64,000 bases of DNA from positions 62,001 to 126,000 of the forward strand of contig NZ_JBBIUQ010000003.1 in the NCBI RefSeq assembly GCF_037440165.1, written 5' to 3'. The notes under the pieces were generated by a model. The model was not told the DNA's origin. It ran no database searches and saw only the letters and a list, made by a program, of their open reading frames with translations. Below are positions 43,170-51,984 of this stretch, piece by piece (the stretch's first letter is position 1; every line of letters begins with the position of its first letter). The DNA is from Ignavibacterium sp037440165. Lineage in GTDB: Bacteria; Bacteroidota; Ignavibacteria; Ignavibacteriales; Ignavibacteriaceae. Position numbers and translations under genes: made by a program.

Positions 43170-43511
43170 ATGTACATAGAGAAAAAAAATATTGGTGATG
43201 TACTGATTGAGACTATAAATCTTCATCGAGCTACTCTGCGTGAAGCAGAAGAATTTAAACAGCAATTAACAGAAGACATCGAACTTGGAAACAAAAAAAT
43301 AGTGATTGATCTTTCTGCTTGCGAATTCATCGATTCAACATTTCTTGGAGCTCTGGTTGTCTCTTTAAAGAAAGTTACAAACCTTGGTGGAGATTTAAGA
43401 TTAGTAGGTTTTCAGCCTGCTGTAAGATCAATGTTTGAACTTACCAGAATGCACAGAGTGTTTGAAACATTTGGTACTGTTGAAGAAGCTGTCGATAGTT
43501 TCGGCAAATAA
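43170..43511 (+). CDS. STAS-domain anti-anti-sigma factor-like protein
   Basis: The 113-residue product is a single STAS domain. VIDLSACEFIDSTFLGALV holds Asp55 and Ser56, the site that is phosphorylated in SpoIIAA/RsbV proteins, and the protein ends with EAVDSFGK. In known systems the unphosphorylated form binds an anti-sigma kinase and frees a sigma factor. GGGAG precedes the ATG by a few bases. The next gene encodes a SpoIIE-type phosphatase that could dephosphorylate it. No RsbW-type kinase gene is in the window. Confidence 0.92.
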   Translation: MYIEKKNIGDVLIETINLHRATLREAEEFKQQLTEDIELGNKKIVIDLSACEFIDSTFLGALVVSLKKVTNLGGDLRLVGFQPAVRSMFELTRMHRVFETFGTVEEAVDSFGK

Positions 43512-43540
43512 TTTTTTTATAGAATCTTATAGTAACAATA

Positions 43541-45112
43541 ATGAAAGATGCTGAAAAGAAATCTATTCTTGTAATTGATGATGATCTGACAATCCGAAAA
43601 CTTATAACTCACCACTTAAAACTCAATAACTATAACTCATTCGAAGCAAAGAATGCAAAAGAAGCATTTCAGATTCTAAGCAAATCTCATATTGACCTTG
43701 TACTTTCTGATGTTACAATGGATGAAATGGATGGATTTGAATTTTGTGAGAAAGTCAGAAGCAATGAAAAGCATCGTTTTTTACCTTTTGTTTTTGTAAC
43801 AGCAAAAAACACACTTGAAGACAAATTCAAAGCTATTGAATCGGGCGGCGATGATATAATTACCAAACCTTTCGATATAAAGGAACTCATTCTTAAAGTT
43901 CAGGCATTGCTGAAACGAACTGAGATTTACAGAACCTATGGGTTAAAGAAAAGTATTCAGTCAACTTTTACTGAAAGAAAAACCCGAATACTATTTGTAG
44001 ATGATGATCCAACAATAACAAAATTATTTAAGTATAACCTTGAGAGTGCAGGTTTTGAGTGCACTGCTGTAAATTCTGTTGATGAGGCAATAAGAACTGC
44101 TAAAGTTTTACATCCGGATATTATCATATCTGATATTATGATGCCAGGAACTGATGGTTATCAGTTCAGAAAAAAGGTGCTTGTGGATGATGAATTAAAA
44201 TCTGTTCCTTTTATATTCCTTACTGCAAAAGCAACTGATGAAGATATTCTTGAAGGCTATGATTTAGGAATTACTGATTATGTTGTAAAAACCGCCGGAC
44301 CTAAAATTGTGATTGCAAAAGTTTCTGCAATTATTAAAAGTCTGAAAAGTGAAAGGAATAAAGCAATCTCAGAGCTTCATCAGGCAGCAGCATCATTGGG
44401 CGCAAAGGTTGTACCTGATAAAGCACCAACATTTGAAGGATATGAAATTAAACAATGGCATATTCCTTATCGCGGAATTCCCGGCGGCGATTTTATTGAT
44501 TACTACAAAGTCGATGATGATAATCTCCTGATAATACTTGGTGATGTAATGGGCAAAAAATGGGGCGCTTGGTATTTTGCTTTTGCTTATGCAGGTTACA
44601 TTCGAAGTTCAGTCAGAGGTACTTTGCAGTCAGTTGATGTGCATTCGCCTGCTGAAATTCTTAAAAGAGTAAATGCCGCCGTTTATCAGGATTCAAAAAT
44701 TTCTGAAGTGTTTGTAGCAATTTCAGTAATAATGATAAACAACAAAACATTTGAAATCAAATATTGCGGCGCTGGTGATACTCCAATTATGATAAGAGAA
44801 TCTCAGCCGACTAAAATTACTAAGCTTAGTTCTGAGGGTTTACTAATTGGCTTCAGCAAAAAAGGTGAGTATTCTGATATTAGTTTAAAGTTGAAATCAG
44901 GAGATGTCGTTTTGATGCTGACTGATGGAATTATTGAATCTCGAAATAAAGACGGAAAACAATTCGGAGAAAATAAGCTTGAAGATGTTTTGCGCTCCGA
45001 AGAGTTTTGTAATAATCCGATGGAAAAACTCAAAGAAGAATTTATCCGATATACAAATCAGAACTTTGAGGATGATATAAGTTTAATAACAATAAAAGTT
45101 AAAGATCAATGA
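43541..45112 (+). CDS. Response regulator with two receivers and a SpoIIE/PP2C phosphatase domain
   Basis: The 523-residue product has receiver 1 (Asp57, KPF), receiver 2 (Asp198, but KTAG in place of KPF near residue 250), then a helical linker and a PPM/SpoIIE phosphatase from about 300. Metal-binding acids lie in GGDFIDYY (Asp317), ILGDVMGK (Asp335), LTDGIIE and DDISLITI. It should dephosphorylate a STAS protein when its receivers are phosphorylated, most likely the neighbour encoded just before it. Its stop overlaps the end of the convergent prfA gene by seven bases. Confidence 0.93.
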   Translation: MKDAEKKSILVIDDDLTIRKLITHHLKLNNYNSFEAKNAKEAFQILSKSHIDLVLSDVTMDEMDGFEFCEKVRSNEKHRFLPFVFVTAKNTLEDKFKAIESGGDDIITKPFDIKELILKVQALLKRTEIYRTYGLKKSIQSTFTERKTRILFVDDDPTITKLFKYNLESAGFECTAVNSVDEAIRTAKVLHPDIIISDIMMPGTDGYQFRKKVLVDDELKSVPFIFLTAKATDEDILEGYDLGITDYVVKTAGPKIVIAKVSAIIKSLKSERNKAISELHQAAASLGAKVVPDKAPTFEGYEIKQWHIPYRGIPGGDFIDYYKVDDDNLLIILGDVMGKKWGAWYFAFAYAGYIRSSVRGTLQSVDVHSPAEILKRVNAAVYQDSKISEVFVAISVIMINNKTFEIKYCGAGDTPIMIRESQPTKITKLSSEGLLIGFSKKGEYSDISLKLKSGDVVLMLTDGIIESRNKDGKQFGENKLEDVLRSEEFCNNPMEKLKEEFIRYTNQNFEDDISLITIKVKDQ

Positions 45113-46188
45113 AACTCGGCAGCCTGAAGTTTTTCTGCTTTATCAGCTAACTTAAGCTGTTCAATCAGTGCATCCAGCTGCCCTTCCATAATATTTGAAA
45201 GATTATAGAGCGTCAATCCGATTCTGTGATCAGTAACTCGATTCTGAGGGAAATTGTATGTTCTGATTTTTTCACTTCTATCGCCACTTCTAACCTGAGA
45301 TTTTCTCTGAGCAGAAATCTGTTCCATCTGCTTTCGCATTTCAATATCATAAAGTCTTGCTTTAAGAACCTTCATTGCTTTTTGTCTGTTCTTAAGCTGC
45401 GATCTTTCATCCTGACATTGGACCACTATTCCTGTTGGCAAGTGAGTAATACGAACTGCTGTTTCAACTTTGTTCACATTCTGTCCACCTGCGCCACCAG
45501 AGCGGAAAATATCAATTTTCAAATCATTAGGATTTATTTCCACTTCAACATCTTCAACTTCAGGCAGAACGGCAACTGATGCAGCCGAAGTGTGAACTCT
45601 TCCGCTAGCTTCTGTTTCCGGCACTCTCTGAACCCTATGAACACCTGATTCATATTTAAGATCACCATAAACATTATCACCACTGACTGACAGGATTACT
45701 TCCTTAGTTCCGCCAAGTCCTGTTTCATTTAAATCAATTATTTCATATTTCCATCCTCTCATTTCAGCATATCGTGTGTACATCCTGAACAAATCATTTG
45801 CAAATAGAGCTGCTTCTTCGCCGCCTGTTCCTGCTCTTATTTCCATAATAACATTTTTGTCATCATTCGGGTCTTTAGGAAGCAAAAGAACTTTTATTTC
45901 TTCTTCAAGTTTTTCTTTCTGAGTATTTAACACATCCATTTCTGCATAAGCCATATCTACCAGCTCTTTTTCCGTGGAGTTCTCTATTATTTCTTTATTT
46001 CCCTCGATATCTTTAATAATTTTAACATACTTTTCGTAAACCTGCACAATATCCTCGATTTCGCTTTTCTCTTTGTTTAAAGCGATCATTTTTTCTGGAT
46101 TGTTTATATACTCAGGGTTCGAATATAATTCGTTAATCTGGTTGTATCGTTGTTTTACTTTTTCAAGTTTATCTAAAAAATTCATCAT
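45106..46188 (-). CDS. prfA: Peptide chain release factor 1
   Basis: The 360-residue product is a class I release factor with the GGQ motif in RSGGAGGQNVNKVETAVR, the tripeptide-region text HTSAASVAVLPEV, and LRSGDRSEKIRTYNFPQ-like text after. It reads UAA and UAG stops and frees the nascent chain. Two ATG codons are side by side at the start (46188 and 46185); AGAAAG lies before them. No hemK/prmC gene follows, which differs from many genomes. Confidence 0.96.
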   Translation of the reverse strand: MMNFLDKLEKVKQRYNQINELYSNPEYINNPEKMIALNKEKSEIEDIVQVYEKYVKIIKDIEGNKEIIENSTEKELVDMAYAEMDVLNTQKEKLEEEIKVLLLPKDPNDDKNVIMEIRAGTGGEEAALFANDLFRMYTRYAEMRGWKYEIIDLNETGLGGTKEVILSVSGDNVYGDLKYESGVHRVQRVPETEASGRVHTSAASVAVLPEVEDVEVEINPNDLKIDIFRSGGAGGQNVNKVETAVRITHLPTGIVVQCQDERSQLKNRQKAMKVLKARLYDIEMRKQMEQISAQRKSQVRSGDRSEKIRTYNFPQNRVTDHRIGLTLYNLSNIMEGQLDALIEQLKLADKAEKLQAAEFH

Positions 46189-46259
46189 CTTTCTCTAATT
46201 TTGGTGCGCAAATATAAAAAAGTGAGTATTCATTTTCTAAGTTAACAGTAAGGTGTGTG

Positions 46260-46709
46260 ATGAAAATATCCGGTCAGATTAAATCTCTGCAAATTATGTT
46301 TTATGCAATGTTAGCTGGTCAGATAATTTTTCTTTTCATTTCAGTTTTTCTGGTACAATCAGGAAATATTCAATTGAATGAAAATTTGTTCCTAGTTTTA
46401 TTTATCGTTGATTTAATCATTGTTGCACCAGCAGTAGTTGTTGGACCAATGATTTATAGGGGATTCATTAACCGTTCGCTCTCGAGTAAATCAAATGAAG
46501 AAAAATTTAATTTTTTCAGACAAGGCGTTATAATTAAATTAGCATTGGTAGAAGCTCCAACAATTTTTTCAATTGTTGGTTATATTTTGACAGGCTCAGT
46601 AGTGTTCCTGTTTTTGGCAGTCGGAGTTTTAGTTTTGTTCTTCTTTCACAAACCATCTTTAGAAAAGTTTTCAGAGGATTTTAATATTCCATTATCAGAG
46701 TTAGAATGA
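46260..46709 (+). CDS. Small four-helix membrane protein, unknown
   Basis: The 149-residue product has four hydrophobic segments (about 12-33, 45-66, 92-112, 113-130) and no recognisable motif; it ends in a charged tail. I set the start at ATG 46260 with AAGG six bases before it; the GTG one codon upstream would cut that spacing. It lies between prfA (divergent) and ispH (same direction, 50 bases on). It could be a small integral membrane protein of the DUF-type seen in many Bacteroidota. I do not know the function. Confidence 0.7.
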   Translation: MKISGQIKSLQIMFYAMLAGQIIFLFISVFLVQSGNIQLNENLFLVLFIVDLIIVAPAVVVGPMIYRGFINRSLSSKSNEEKFNFFRQGVIIKLALVEAPTIFSIVGYILTGSVVFLFLAVGVLVLFFFHKPSLEKFSEDFNIPLSELE

Positions 46710-46759
46710 ATTGAACATATTTAATGTTAACTCTGTTTGAACTATAAAAATAGAATGAG

Positions 46760-47986
46760 ATGAAAAAATTTGATATTCCACAATTTTACAGAAGCTCATT
46801 TATAACAAAGATTAAGAATACCCGAAAAGATCTTGATCCGCGTAAAAAAGATTTTTCACCTACTAAATTAGATTTTGGTCCGGTTAGATTTTTATTAGCA
46901 CGACATTTCGGTTTTTGTTATGGAGTAGAAAATGCAATTGATATTGCTTATAAAACAATCGAAGATAATCCGGATAAAAGAATTTTTCTGTTAAGTGAAA
47001 TGATTCACAATCCCGGCGTTAATTCTGACCTTCAAAAACTTGGTGTAAAATTTTTAATGGATACAACCGGTAAATCCTTGATTGACTGGAGTGAATTAAC
47101 CAAAGACGATATAGTTATAATTCCGGCGTTTGGAACAACACTGGAAATAGAGCAAAAACTCAATGACCTTGGAATTGATCCATATCGATATAATACTACT
47201 TGTCCCTTTGTGGAAAAAGTCTGGAACCGAAGCGAGCAGCTTGGAAAACAAAACTACACTGTGATTATTCATGGCAAACATTATCACGAAGAAACAAGAG
47301 CTACTTTTTCACACAGCAAAACCACTGCACCTTCAGTTATAGTAAAAGATCTGAATGAAGCGAAAATCTTAACTTCATTTATTTTAGATGAAAAACCTGC
47401 GGTCGAATTTTATCAACTGTTTAATGGCAAATACTCTGAAGGATTTGATGTTAAATTCCATCTGAATAAAGTCGGAGTTGTCAATCAGACTACAATGCTT
47501 GCAACAGAAACTCAGGAGATCGCTGATTTGCTCAAGGAAACCATGATTAAAAAATTCGGCATCGAAAATCTTAAAGAACATTTTGCTGATACTAGAGATA
47601 CTCTCTGCTATGCAACCAATGATAATCAGGAAGCTACTTATGCATTACTTAATGAGCCTGCTGACTTTGCAATAGTTGTCGGAGGATATAACAGTTCCAA
47701 TACTTCACACATTGTGGAGCTTTGCGAAGAAAAACTTCCAACATATTTTATTTCATCAGAAGAGAAAATTCTTTCATCCAATATTATCAAGCATTTTGAT
47801 ATTCATTCTCATAAAGAAAAAGAAACACATAATTTCATTCCTTCAAAAGAAAAAGTTGATATAATATTGACAAGTGGTGCTAGCTGTCCGGATGCAATTG
47901 TTGAAGCAGTACTGAGGAAAATTCATTCATACTTTCCAGGTGCAAAAAATATTGAAGAAGTGGTGAATGAGTACATTAATTCTTAA
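46760..47986 (+). CDS. ispH: 4-hydroxy-3-methylbut-2-enyl diphosphate reductase (long form)
   Basis: The 408-residue product is an iron-sulfur reductase of the MEP isoprenoid pathway, making IPP and DMAPP from HMBPP. Three cysteines for the cluster are visible: Cys53 (HFGFCYGV), Cys148 (NTTCPFV) and Cys376 (GASCPDA). There is a 40-residue N-terminal extension (MKKFDIPQFYRSSF...), as in the long IspH of Bacteroidota, compared with about 310-320 residues in E. coli. The products feed the carotenoid genes at the right end of this window. Confidence 0.96.
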   Translation: MKKFDIPQFYRSSFITKIKNTRKDLDPRKKDFSPTKLDFGPVRFLLARHFGFCYGVENAIDIAYKTIEDNPDKRIFLLSEMIHNPGVNSDLQKLGVKFLMDTTGKSLIDWSELTKDDIVIIPAFGTTLEIEQKLNDLGIDPYRYNTTCPFVEKVWNRSEQLGKQNYTVIIHGKHYHEETRATFSHSKTTAPSVIVKDLNEAKILTSFILDEKPAVEFYQLFNGKYSEGFDVKFHLNKVGVVNQTTMLATETQEIADLLKETMIKKFGIENLKEHFADTRDTLCYATNDNQEATYALLNEPADFAIVVGGYNSSNTSHIVELCEEKLPTYFISSEEKILSSNIIKHFDIHSHKEKETHNFIPSKEKVDIILTSGASCPDAIVEAVLRKIHSYFPGAKNIEEVVNEYINS

Positions 47987-48027
47987 GAGTTAACATTTTT
48001 CAAAAAAATATCATTTCATCTTACTAA

Positions 48028-48981
48028 TCAGCGAACGATTAATCCAAGTTTTGCTAAAACCGATTGATATTCTTTAATCATTCTTTCCATCAGCTCCTGA
48101 ACAGTCGGTATATCATTTATCATTCCTGCTGCCTGACCAGCTTCCATTTCTCCTTCGATTTCATCACCTTCAAAAATACCGGCTCGTTCACGTTTACTGC
48201 CAAGTAATTCTTTTAATTTTAATTCATCCCAACATTCATTTTCAGCTTTAATTGCCCTCAATGCAAAATCATTCTTTAACATCCGAACCAAACCAATTTT
48301 TCTGAACGCAAGAACTGTATCGTTATCTTTCGCTTCAACAATTTTTCGTTTATAATTTTCGTGAGCCGAAGATTCTACAGTTGCGGCAAAACGAGTTCCT
48401 ATTTGAACACCTTCTGCTCCTAATGCGAGTGCAGCAATTATTCCTCGTCCATCAGCAATTCCTCCGGCAGCAATAACAGGAATATTAAGAGCATCAACAA
48501 GCTGTGGAATCAAAACAAAAGTTGTTATCTGATCTGCACCATTGTGGCCTCCTGCTTCTACTCCTTCACCAACTACAGCATCACAACCTGATTCCTGAGC
48601 TTTTAAAGCATATTTAAGATTCGCTACAACATGAACTACTGTACATCCGTTTTCTTTTAACATTGGGGTGAAAGTTTTGGGATTACCTGCGGATGTAAAA
48701 AATATTTTTATACTCTCGTCCAAACATACTTTTACCAGCTCATCAGCATCTTTTCTCAATAATGGAATATTCACTCCGAATGGTTTATTCGTTGCCGCTT
48801 TACATTTTTGAATGTGCTCACGGAGCAATTCAGGTTTCATGGAACCTGAACCAATTAGTCCCAATCCACCATAATTTGAAACTGCTGAGGCAAGTTTCCA
48901 GCCCGAAACCCAAACCATTCCAGCCTGAATGATTGGATATTCTATTTTCAATAGCTCTGTAATTCTTGTTTTGATTTTCAT
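48028..48981 (-). CDS. Nitronate monooxygenase / FabK-like flavoprotein
   Basis: The 317-residue product is a FMN TIM barrel of the 2-nitropropane dioxygenase group. EYPIIQAGMVWVSGWKLASA, GVNIPLLR, VVGEGVEAGGHNG (His in EAGGH) and GVQIGTRFAAT are the cofactor-binding parts. It may detoxify nitronates or, like FabK, reduce enoyl-ACP in lipid synthesis; sequence alone does not decide, as the two are close. I take the ATG at 48981; a TTG at 49020 would add 13 residues of poor quality. It is divergent from metK. Confidence 0.86.
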   Translation of the reverse strand: MKIKTRITELLKIEYPIIQAGMVWVSGWKLASAVSNYGGLGLIGSGSMKPELLREHIQKCKAATNKPFGVNIPLLRKDADELVKVCLDESIKIFFTSAGNPKTFTPMLKENGCTVVHVVANLKYALKAQESGCDAVVGEGVEAGGHNGADQITTFVLIPQLVDALNIPVIAAGGIADGRGIIAALALGAEGVQIGTRFAATVESSAHENYKRKIVEAKDNDTVLAFRKIGLVRMLKNDFALRAIKAENECWDELKLKELLGSKRERAGIFEGDEIEGEMEAGQAAGMINDIPTVQELMERMIKEYQSVLAKLGLIVR

Positions 48982-49037
48982 ACTTAAAATAAGCTTAAAT
49001 TCCAGCACAAAGATAGACAATTCACCTAAAAGATTTA

Positions 49038-49068
49038 TTGTATATCATGAAGAGATTGGCTAAGTTTG
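49038..49068 (+). promoter_or_regulatory. Bacteroidota-type promoter of metK
   Basis: TTG at 49038-49040, 20 bases, then TAAGTTTG at 49061-49068: an exact match to the TTG / TAnnTTTG pattern. The ATG of metK is 55 bases downstream of the -7 element. No SAM riboswitch fold is visible in the leader. Confidence 0.65.
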
Positions 49069-49122
49069 TACACTGAAAATCAACAAAAGCATATAATAAA
49101 TAGTTAAAAGGAATAAAGAGTT

Positions 49123-50265
49123 ATGTCATTTTTCTTCACTTCCGAATCAGTTTCTGAAGGGCATCCGGACAAAGTTTGTGATGCAATTTCCGATGGAGTT
49201 TTAGATGCAATATTAAAAAAAGATCCTGAGGCAAGAGTTGCTTGTGAAACTTTTGTAACCACTGGTTTAGTTTTAGTTGGCGGAGAAATTACAACTGAAG
49301 CTTATGTTGAAATTCCTGAAGTTGTAAGAGCAACAATTAAAAAGATTGGTTATACAAGTGCTGAATATAAATTTGATTCAGAATCCTGCTCAGTACTTAA
49401 TGCAATTCATTCTCAATCTCCTGATATTGCAATGGGTGTTGATAAAGGTGGAGCTGGTGACCAGGGTTTAATGTTCGGTTATGCTTGCGATCAAACTCCA
49501 GAATTAATGCCAATGCCTATAATGTTTGCTCATAAACTTGTTAAAAGACTTGCTGATATCAGAAAGAGCTTTAATGGCTTTATGCCTTACCTTCGTCCTG
49601 ATGCTAAATCACAGGTTACAATTGAGTATGATGATAACTGGAAACCATTGCGCGTCGATACGGTCGTTGTTTCAACTCAACACGATCCTGATGTTACTCA
49701 GCAAAGAATAAAAGAAGATGTAATTGTAGAAGTAGTAAAGAAAGTTATTCCTGCTGAAATGCTTGATCATAAAACAAAATATTTTGTTAATCCAACGGGA
49801 AGATTTGAAATTGGCGGTCCTCACGGAGATAGTGGATTAACCGGAAGAAAAATTATTGTTGATACTTATGGCGGTTGGGCTCCTCACGGCGGCGGAGCTT
49901 TTTCAGGAAAAGATCCTTCAAAGGTTGATAGATCTGCTACTTATGCAGCAAGACATATCGCTAAAAATGTTGTTGCTGCTGGTTTAGCTAAAGAGTGTCT
50001 TGTACAAGTAGCTTACGCAATTGGTGTTCCGGAACCTGTTTCAATATTTGTAAACACTAAAGGCACCGGCGTAATTCCTGATTCTGAGATTTCAAAAATG
50101 ATTTCGAAGGAAGTTGACTTAACACCGAAAGGCATTATTGAAAGATTACAATTAAGAAGACCGATCTACCAGAAAACATCTTCATATGGACATTTTGGAA
50201 GAATCGAAGATGAGTTTACCTGGGAAAAATTGGATCTTGTAAATGTCTTTAAAAAATATTCTTAA
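49123..50265 (+). CDS. metK: S-adenosylmethionine synthetase
   Basis: The 380-residue product begins with FTSESVSEGHPDKVCDAISD, holding the ATP-site GHPDK. GAGDQGLMFGYACDQTPE and GGPHGDSGLTGRKIIVDTYG follow in order, as in all MetK. It makes SAM from methionine and ATP. Length is close to the bacterial standard. AHCY is encoded 91 bases after, so SAM formation and the removal of its product S-adenosylhomocysteine lie together. The methionine gamma-lyase-like enzyme at 14.6 kb could link to the same sulfur pool. Confidence 0.97.
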   Translation: MSFFFTSESVSEGHPDKVCDAISDGVLDAILKKDPEARVACETFVTTGLVLVGGEITTEAYVEIPEVVRATIKKIGYTSAEYKFDSESCSVLNAIHSQSPDIAMGVDKGGAGDQGLMFGYACDQTPELMPMPIMFAHKLVKRLADIRKSFNGFMPYLRPDAKSQVTIEYDDNWKPLRVDTVVVSTQHDPDVTQQRIKEDVIVEVVKKVIPAEMLDHKTKYFVNPTGRFEIGGPHGDSGLTGRKIIVDTYGGWAPHGGGAFSGKDPSKVDRSATYAARHIAKNVVAAGLAKECLVQVAYAIGVPEPVSIFVNTKGTGVIPDSEISKMISKEVDLTPKGIIERLQLRRPIYQKTSSYGHFGRIEDEFTWEKLDLVNVFKKYS

Positions 50266-50356
50266 AATTTTATCTTAATAATGAATTCTTATCCGGATTT
50301 TATTGTTGAAGAATTTGTAATAAAGTTTTTAATAAAAATGTAAGGACGAAATAAAT

Positions 50357-51685
50357 ATGAGTAATGTAACTGAATTAAAAATTGATCTCTCACTTCCCTA
50401 CAAAGTAAAGGATATTTCATTAGCAGAATGGGGAAGAAAAGAAATAAAATTAGCTGAAGCTGAAATGCCCGGTTTGATGGCACTCAGGGAAAAATATCGT
50501 GATTCAAAACCACTCAAAGGTGCCAGAATCGCTGGTTGTTTGCATATGACAATTCAAACCGCAGTATTAATTGAAACTTTGATTGAATTAGGAGCAGAAG
50601 TTCGCTGGTCATCCTGTAATATCTTTTCTACTCAGGATCACGCAGCTGCCGCAATTGCTGCTGCTGGTATCCCGGTTTTCGCTTGGAAAGGTATGACTGA
50701 AGAAGAATTTAATTGGTGTATTGAACAGACTTTATTTTTCGGTGATGATAGTCGTCCGCTTAATATGATTCTTGATGATGGTGGTGATTTAACCAATATG
50801 GTTCTTGATAACTATTCTGAACTTGTCGAAGGAATTAAAGGAATATCTGAAGAGACTACAACAGGTGTTCATCGTTTGTATGACAGAATGAGAAATGGAA
50901 CTCTGCCAATTCCTGCAATCAATGTTAACGACTCAGTAACTAAATCAAAATTCGATAACAAATACGGCTGCCGCGAATCATTAGTTGATGCAATTCGTCG
51001 TGCAACAGATTTAATGCTTGCTGGCAAAGTTGCTGTAGTTGCTGGCTTTGGTGATGTGGGTAAAGGTTCTGCAGAATCTTTGCGCGGAGCTCATTGCAGA
51101 GTTATTGTAACTGAAATTGATCCTATCTGCGCGCTTCAGGCAGCAATGGAAGGTTATGAAGTTAAAAAGATGATTGATGCCGTTAAAGAAGCTGATATTA
51201 TTGTCACTGCCACCGGAAATAAAAATGTTATTACTGAAAAGCATTTCAGATTGATGAAAGATAAAGCTGTTGTTTGCAACATTGGGCATTTCGATATCGA
51301 AATTGATATGGCCTGGTTAAATAAGAATTACGGACATACAAGAGATACAATCAAACCTCAGGTTGATAAATACACTATTGATGGTAAGGAAATCATTGTT
51401 CTTTCTGAAGGCAGACTTGTTAATCTTGGAAATGCGACTGGACATCCTTCATTTGTAATGTCAAATTCATTTACCAATCAAACTCTTGCTCAGATTGAAT
51501 TGTGGAATCATCCTGAACGATATGAGAACAAAGTTTATACTTTACCGAAACATCTTGATGAAATGGTTGCAAGACTTCATCTTGCAAAGATTTGTGCTGA
51601 ATTAGATGAGCTTACACCTGAACAAGCTGAGTATATCGGCGTTCCGGTTGAAGGCCCGTATAAACCCGATTATTACAGATATTAA
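50357..51685 (+). CDS. ahcY: Adenosylhomocysteinase
   Basis: The 442-residue product hydrolyses S-adenosylhomocysteine to adenosine and homocysteine, which keeps methyltransferases running. It has HMTIQTAVLIETLIELGAEV with SSCNIFSTQDHAAAAIA, the NAD loop AGFGDVGKGSAESLRG, NIGHFDIEID and the C-terminal KPDYYRY. A ribosome site TAAGGA precedes the ATG, and a terminator lies 20 bases after the stop. Sequence is very well conserved over its length. Confidence 0.97.
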   Translation: MSNVTELKIDLSLPYKVKDISLAEWGRKEIKLAEAEMPGLMALREKYRDSKPLKGARIAGCLHMTIQTAVLIETLIELGAEVRWSSCNIFSTQDHAAAAIAAAGIPVFAWKGMTEEEFNWCIEQTLFFGDDSRPLNMILDDGGDLTNMVLDNYSELVEGIKGISEETTTGVHRLYDRMRNGTLPIPAINVNDSVTKSKFDNKYGCRESLVDAIRRATDLMLAGKVAVVAGFGDVGKGSAESLRGAHCRVIVTEIDPICALQAAMEGYEVKKMIDAVKEADIIVTATGNKNVITEKHFRLMKDKAVVCNIGHFDIEIDMAWLNKNYGHTRDTIKPQVDKYTIDGKEIIVLSEGRLVNLGNATGHPSFVMSNSFTNQTLAQIELWNHPERYENKVYTLPKHLDEMVARLHLAKICAELDELTPEQAEYIGVPVEGPYKPDYYRY

Positions 51686-51704
51686 TATCACTTTAATTCT
51701 CACT

Positions 51705-51742
51705 CCCGCATCAAAAAATTATTGGTGCGGGATTGTTTTTTT
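51705..51742 (+). terminator. Rho-independent terminator after ahcY
   Basis: CCCGCATCA (51705-51713) pairs with TGGTGCGGG (51723-51731; one G-T pair), followed by ATTGTTTTTTT. The next ATG is only five bases after the T-run, so the next gene probably has its promoter within this region or is expressed by readthrough. Confidence 0.88.
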
Positions 51743-51747
51743 AATAT

Positions 51748-51984
51748 ATGATATCTTTTGCAAAAAAATACATAACTGAAAAATCGAAAATCTTTAAAGT
51801 TAAAGATCAAATAGAAAATTATACGCTAATAGCTGGGAACGATTTTTCAAAAGATTATTTGATGTGGTGGGATGAATTATATCAATTGTGGTTAAATGAA
51901 TATCCTGACGTTATATCGCAAATCGATGAACAGGAAATACGCAAAAGGAAGGAAATGATTCTTAAACTTGGAATAAGAAGGTGA
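51748..51984 (+). CDS. Small hypothetical protein coupled to a nucleotidyltransferase
   Basis: The 78-residue product is charged, with Lys, Asp and Trp (DYLMWWDELYQLWLNE) and a Lys/Arg-rich end. I see no known domain. The ATG lies right after the ahcY terminator with no Shine-Dalgarno. Its stop overlaps the GTG start of the nucleotidyltransferase gene as GTGA, so the two are a unit. Pairs of a small protein with an AbiEii/MNT-like nucleotidyltransferase are often toxin-antitoxin or nucleic-acid-modifying modules; this is only a comparison. Start could be further downstream. Confidence 0.6.
   Translation: MISFAKKYITEKSKIFKVKDQIENYTLIAGNDFSKDYLMWWDELYQLWLNEYPDVISQIDEQEIRKRKEMILKLGIRR

Noticed and set aside
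46111..46125. GGGTTCGAAT, like a tRNA T-loop
   Set aside because: It lies within prfA and no acceptor, D or anticodon arm can be drawn around it. I found no tRNA in the window.
49069..49122. Possible SAM riboswitch in the metK leader
   Set aside because: The leader is short and AT-rich, and I see neither the paired stems nor the conserved core of any SAM riboswitch class.
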